The position numbers and the translations under genes were made by a program. Below, one piece after another: positions 62,493 to 64,000 of a stretch of DNA of 64,000 nucleotides. This DNA comes from Rhizobiales bacterium 2SD (GTDB lineage Bacteria; Pseudomonadota; Alphaproteobacteria; Rhizobiales; Beijerinckiaceae), in assembly GCA_005502805.1 (NCBI GenBank), contig SCMY01000012.1:62001-126000 (forward strand), in the 5' to 3' direction. Position 1 is the stretch's first letter, and every line of letters begins with the position of its first letter. The notes under the pieces are model-generated. The model was not told the DNA's origin and made no database searches. It saw only the letters and a list, made by a program, of their open reading frames with translations.

Positions 62493-62721
62493 GGCGCGCC
62501 TTTCCGAATGCCTGGCCAGTCTTCGACATCACGCTGCGCAATGCCGCCCCCGCCTGCACGCTAGACCAGCGACACTCATCGTGGAAACAGGATTCCGGCC
62601 GTTTTCCTCGGGATTTCATCCGAGAAGGCGGGCTTCCGGCCCTAGATCATCCACAATGCGAAGGTCGAGTGACGGCGAACGCTGCGGCAGACGTCCCGAC
62701 CTGCCGCAGCACCCGCCCTGC

Positions 62722-63855
62722 TCAATGCCCGATCCGGCCGGGAGCCAGGGGCTTGAAGCGGAAGATGTAATAGGGTGCCCTGTTCAGAGCCTTGCCGTCG
62801 TTGAACAGCGCCGCCAGAGGCAACTGCGCCGCCGAGACATACATGAAGCCATCAGGCGAGTAGCTTACGCCGTCGGGCCAGCTCAGCCCCTCATGCGTCG
62901 CGAAGCGCCGGTACTGCCGGCCTTCGGCGGGAATGACGCCGACCGCTTTCGCCTCGACCTCGGTCAGATAGAGATTGCCCCTGGCGTCGAGCGAGAAGCC
63001 GCCATTGTTCGGCTTCGCGGCATAACGCTCGACCTTGGCGCCGAGTTCGGCATCGCCGAGCCGCTCGTCGATCAGGTCGGCGATGCGCAGGCGATAGACG
63101 CTCGTGCCACTCAGCGGGGCGTAGTAGAGCCAGCGGAAGTCCTTGTCAGCCGCGATGCCGTCGGCACCGACCTTGATCGCCACCGGCTTGCCGTCCTTGC
63201 CCGGCAAGGTCAGGTCCCTGCCTTCGACCGTGATCGGCCGGTCCTCCGGCTTGGTGGTGGCATGCCCTTGCAGCACGCGGCGCGCTGCGCCGGTATCCAT
63301 GTCGACGACGACCAGCGCCGCCTTGCTGCCGTCGCCGCCCGGGCCGATCCCCTCGTCAGCGATGTAGAACTTGCGGTTCTTGAGATCGACGACGAAGTCG
63401 TTGTGCTGCGATTCCGGCAGCGAGGCCGGGGCTGGGATGTAGTAGATTCTGTGTAGCCGGTTACGTTTGGCGTCCCAGCCGACGAGCTTCGGCGTCAACG
63501 GCGTGCGCTGCCCCATGTCCATTAGCCAGATAATGCCGTTCTCGTCGCCGCGCAGGCCGAGCACGCTGTCGAGATAGTGGTCGGTGCCCGCACGCGGCGT
63601 GTTCCAGCTCGCATCCGGGAACGGCCTAAATGATTTCCGGTCCGGATTGAGCTCGGCGACGCGGATGTCGGGGGAGAAGAACGGGTGATGGCTGAAGATC
63701 ACCCGCTTGTCCGGCGTGAAGGTGATGTTGCCGACCTCCTGGCGCAGTTCGGCGAATATCTCCGCCTTCACCGGCTCCGCAGCCTTCTGGGCTTGGGCGC
63801 CGTGAGGGGTCGCCAGGAAACCGGCTGCGATTGCGGCCGTGATGACGATACGCAT
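62722..63855 (-). CDS. Major royal jelly/yellow-family secreted protein
   Basis: A 377-aa exported beta-propeller protein. The signal peptide MRIVITAAIAAGFLATPHG is cleaved near AQAQKAAEP. MRJP-family segments are FSHHPFFSPDIRVAELNP, NGIIWLMDMGQRTPLTPKLVGWD and the late SWPDGVSYSPDGFMYVSAAQL. In bacteria these are of unknown function, with a lactonase- or dopachrome-related role sometimes proposed. It is upstream of nothing in the window and follows a zinc-type dehydrogenase gene on the same strand (22 bp), so the two may be co-transcribed. Confidence 0.88.
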   Translation of the reverse strand: MRIVITAAIAAGFLATPHGAQAQKAAEPVKAEIFAELRQEVGNITFTPDKRVIFSHHPFFSPDIRVAELNPDRKSFRPFPDASWNTPRAGTDHYLDSVLGLRGDENGIIWLMDMGQRTPLTPKLVGWDAKRNRLHRIYYIPAPASLPESQHNDFVVDLKNRKFYIADEGIGPGGDGSKAALVVVDMDTGAARRVLQGHATTKPEDRPITVEGRDLTLPGKDGKPVAIKVGADGIAADKDFRWLYYAPLSGTSVYRLRIADLIDERLGDAELGAKVERYAAKPNNGGFSLDARGNLYLTEVEAKAVGVIPAEGRQYRRFATHEGLSWPDGVSYSPDGFMYVSAAQLPLAALFNDGKALNRAPYYIFRFKPLAPGRIGH

Positions 63856-63877
63856 GGTTCACCCTCGCCGTTTGTTT

Positions 63878-64000
63878 TCAGAAGCCTTCGAGAACGATCT
63901 TGCCCTTCGCCTTGCCGCTTTCGAGCAGGGCGTGGGCGCGCTTCAGGTTCGCCGCGTCGATCTTGCCGAAATGCTCGCCGAGCGTGGTCTTGAGCGTGCC
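63878..64000 (-). CDS. Zinc-type alcohol dehydrogenase / quinone oxidoreductase, C-terminal end
   Basis: Only the last 40 codons lie in the window. They read HFGKIDAANLKRAHALLESG and end KGKIVLEGF followed by TGA, which is the usual C-terminus of NADPH:quinone-reductase-like MDR dehydrogenases. The rest, including the cofactor site, lies beyond 64000. It is on the minus strand, upstream of the royal-jelly-family gene. Confidence 0.75.
   Translation of the reverse strand, partial: GTLKTTLGEHFGKIDAANLKRAHALLESGKAKGKIVLEGF

Noticed and set aside
62335..63456. A 373-codon plus-strand frame across mscL and the royal-jelly-family gene
   Set aside because: It crosses two well-supported minus-strand genes and has no motif.

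Overview
The window is a G+C-rich, densely coded bacterial chromosome segment with about 62 protein genes, mostly in tight operons. Several features point to an alphaproteobacterium of the Hyphomicrobiales (Rhizobiales): a hisS-hisZ-hisG operon, a CIRCE-controlled groESL operon, DUF2076 and DUF930 proteins, a glcDEF operon, and intergenic palindromes bordered by GTCAT/ATGAC. A Bosea-like genus is my guess from general resemblance, not something the sequence proves. I saw no rRNA, tRNA, CRISPR array, phage or classical insertion sequence.

Layout. 1-24 kb is a catabolic and uptake region for peptides, amides and modified amino acids. It holds a dipeptide ABC operon ending in gamma-glutamyltransferase and DUF1028; a TRAP transporter operon with a DapA-type aldolase, divergent from a GntR regulator; an orphan Bug-type binding protein; a D-threonine-aldolase-like/RidA/GNAT operon; an amidohydrolase; a D-carbamoylase; a second peptide ABC set without ATPase genes; and an amidase with an L-carbamoylase/allantoate-type hydrolase. 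24-29 kb has a MATE exporter, a globin, an orphan chemoreceptor and a Tat-lipoprotein L,D-transpeptidase. 29.5-41.8 kb holds UDP-glucose dehydrogenase, DUF2076, a LysR/SnoaL module between two near-identical terminators, a second L,D-transpeptidase, a flippase-like protein, small transporters and small enzymes with AraC and MarR regulators. 42-47.5 kb contains groESL, DoxX, an SbmA-type ABC exporter and a META-domain protein. 47.6-51.4 kb is hisS-hisZ-hisG. 52.8-58.4 kb is a LysR regulator divergent from glcD-glcE-glcF. 58.6-64 kb has an SMP-30 lactonase, an AbrB-family membrane protein, an aminotransferase, mscL, a royal-jelly-family protein and the end of a zinc-type alcohol dehydrogenase.

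Most unusual signal. At least six intergenic elements share GTCAT...ATGAC borders and paired hairpins (5916-6007, 11774-11878, 13961-14000, 55353-55747, 56962-57052, 58440-58545). One of them, placed exactly between glcD and glcE, carries a small GIY-YIG nuclease gene between its two inverted arms. This looks like a nuclease-bearing version of the empty elements, comparable in layout to REPIN/RAYT systems but with a different enzyme class. Another copy (13961-14000) is exactly what a deletion between CTCGGG repeats of a full element would leave.
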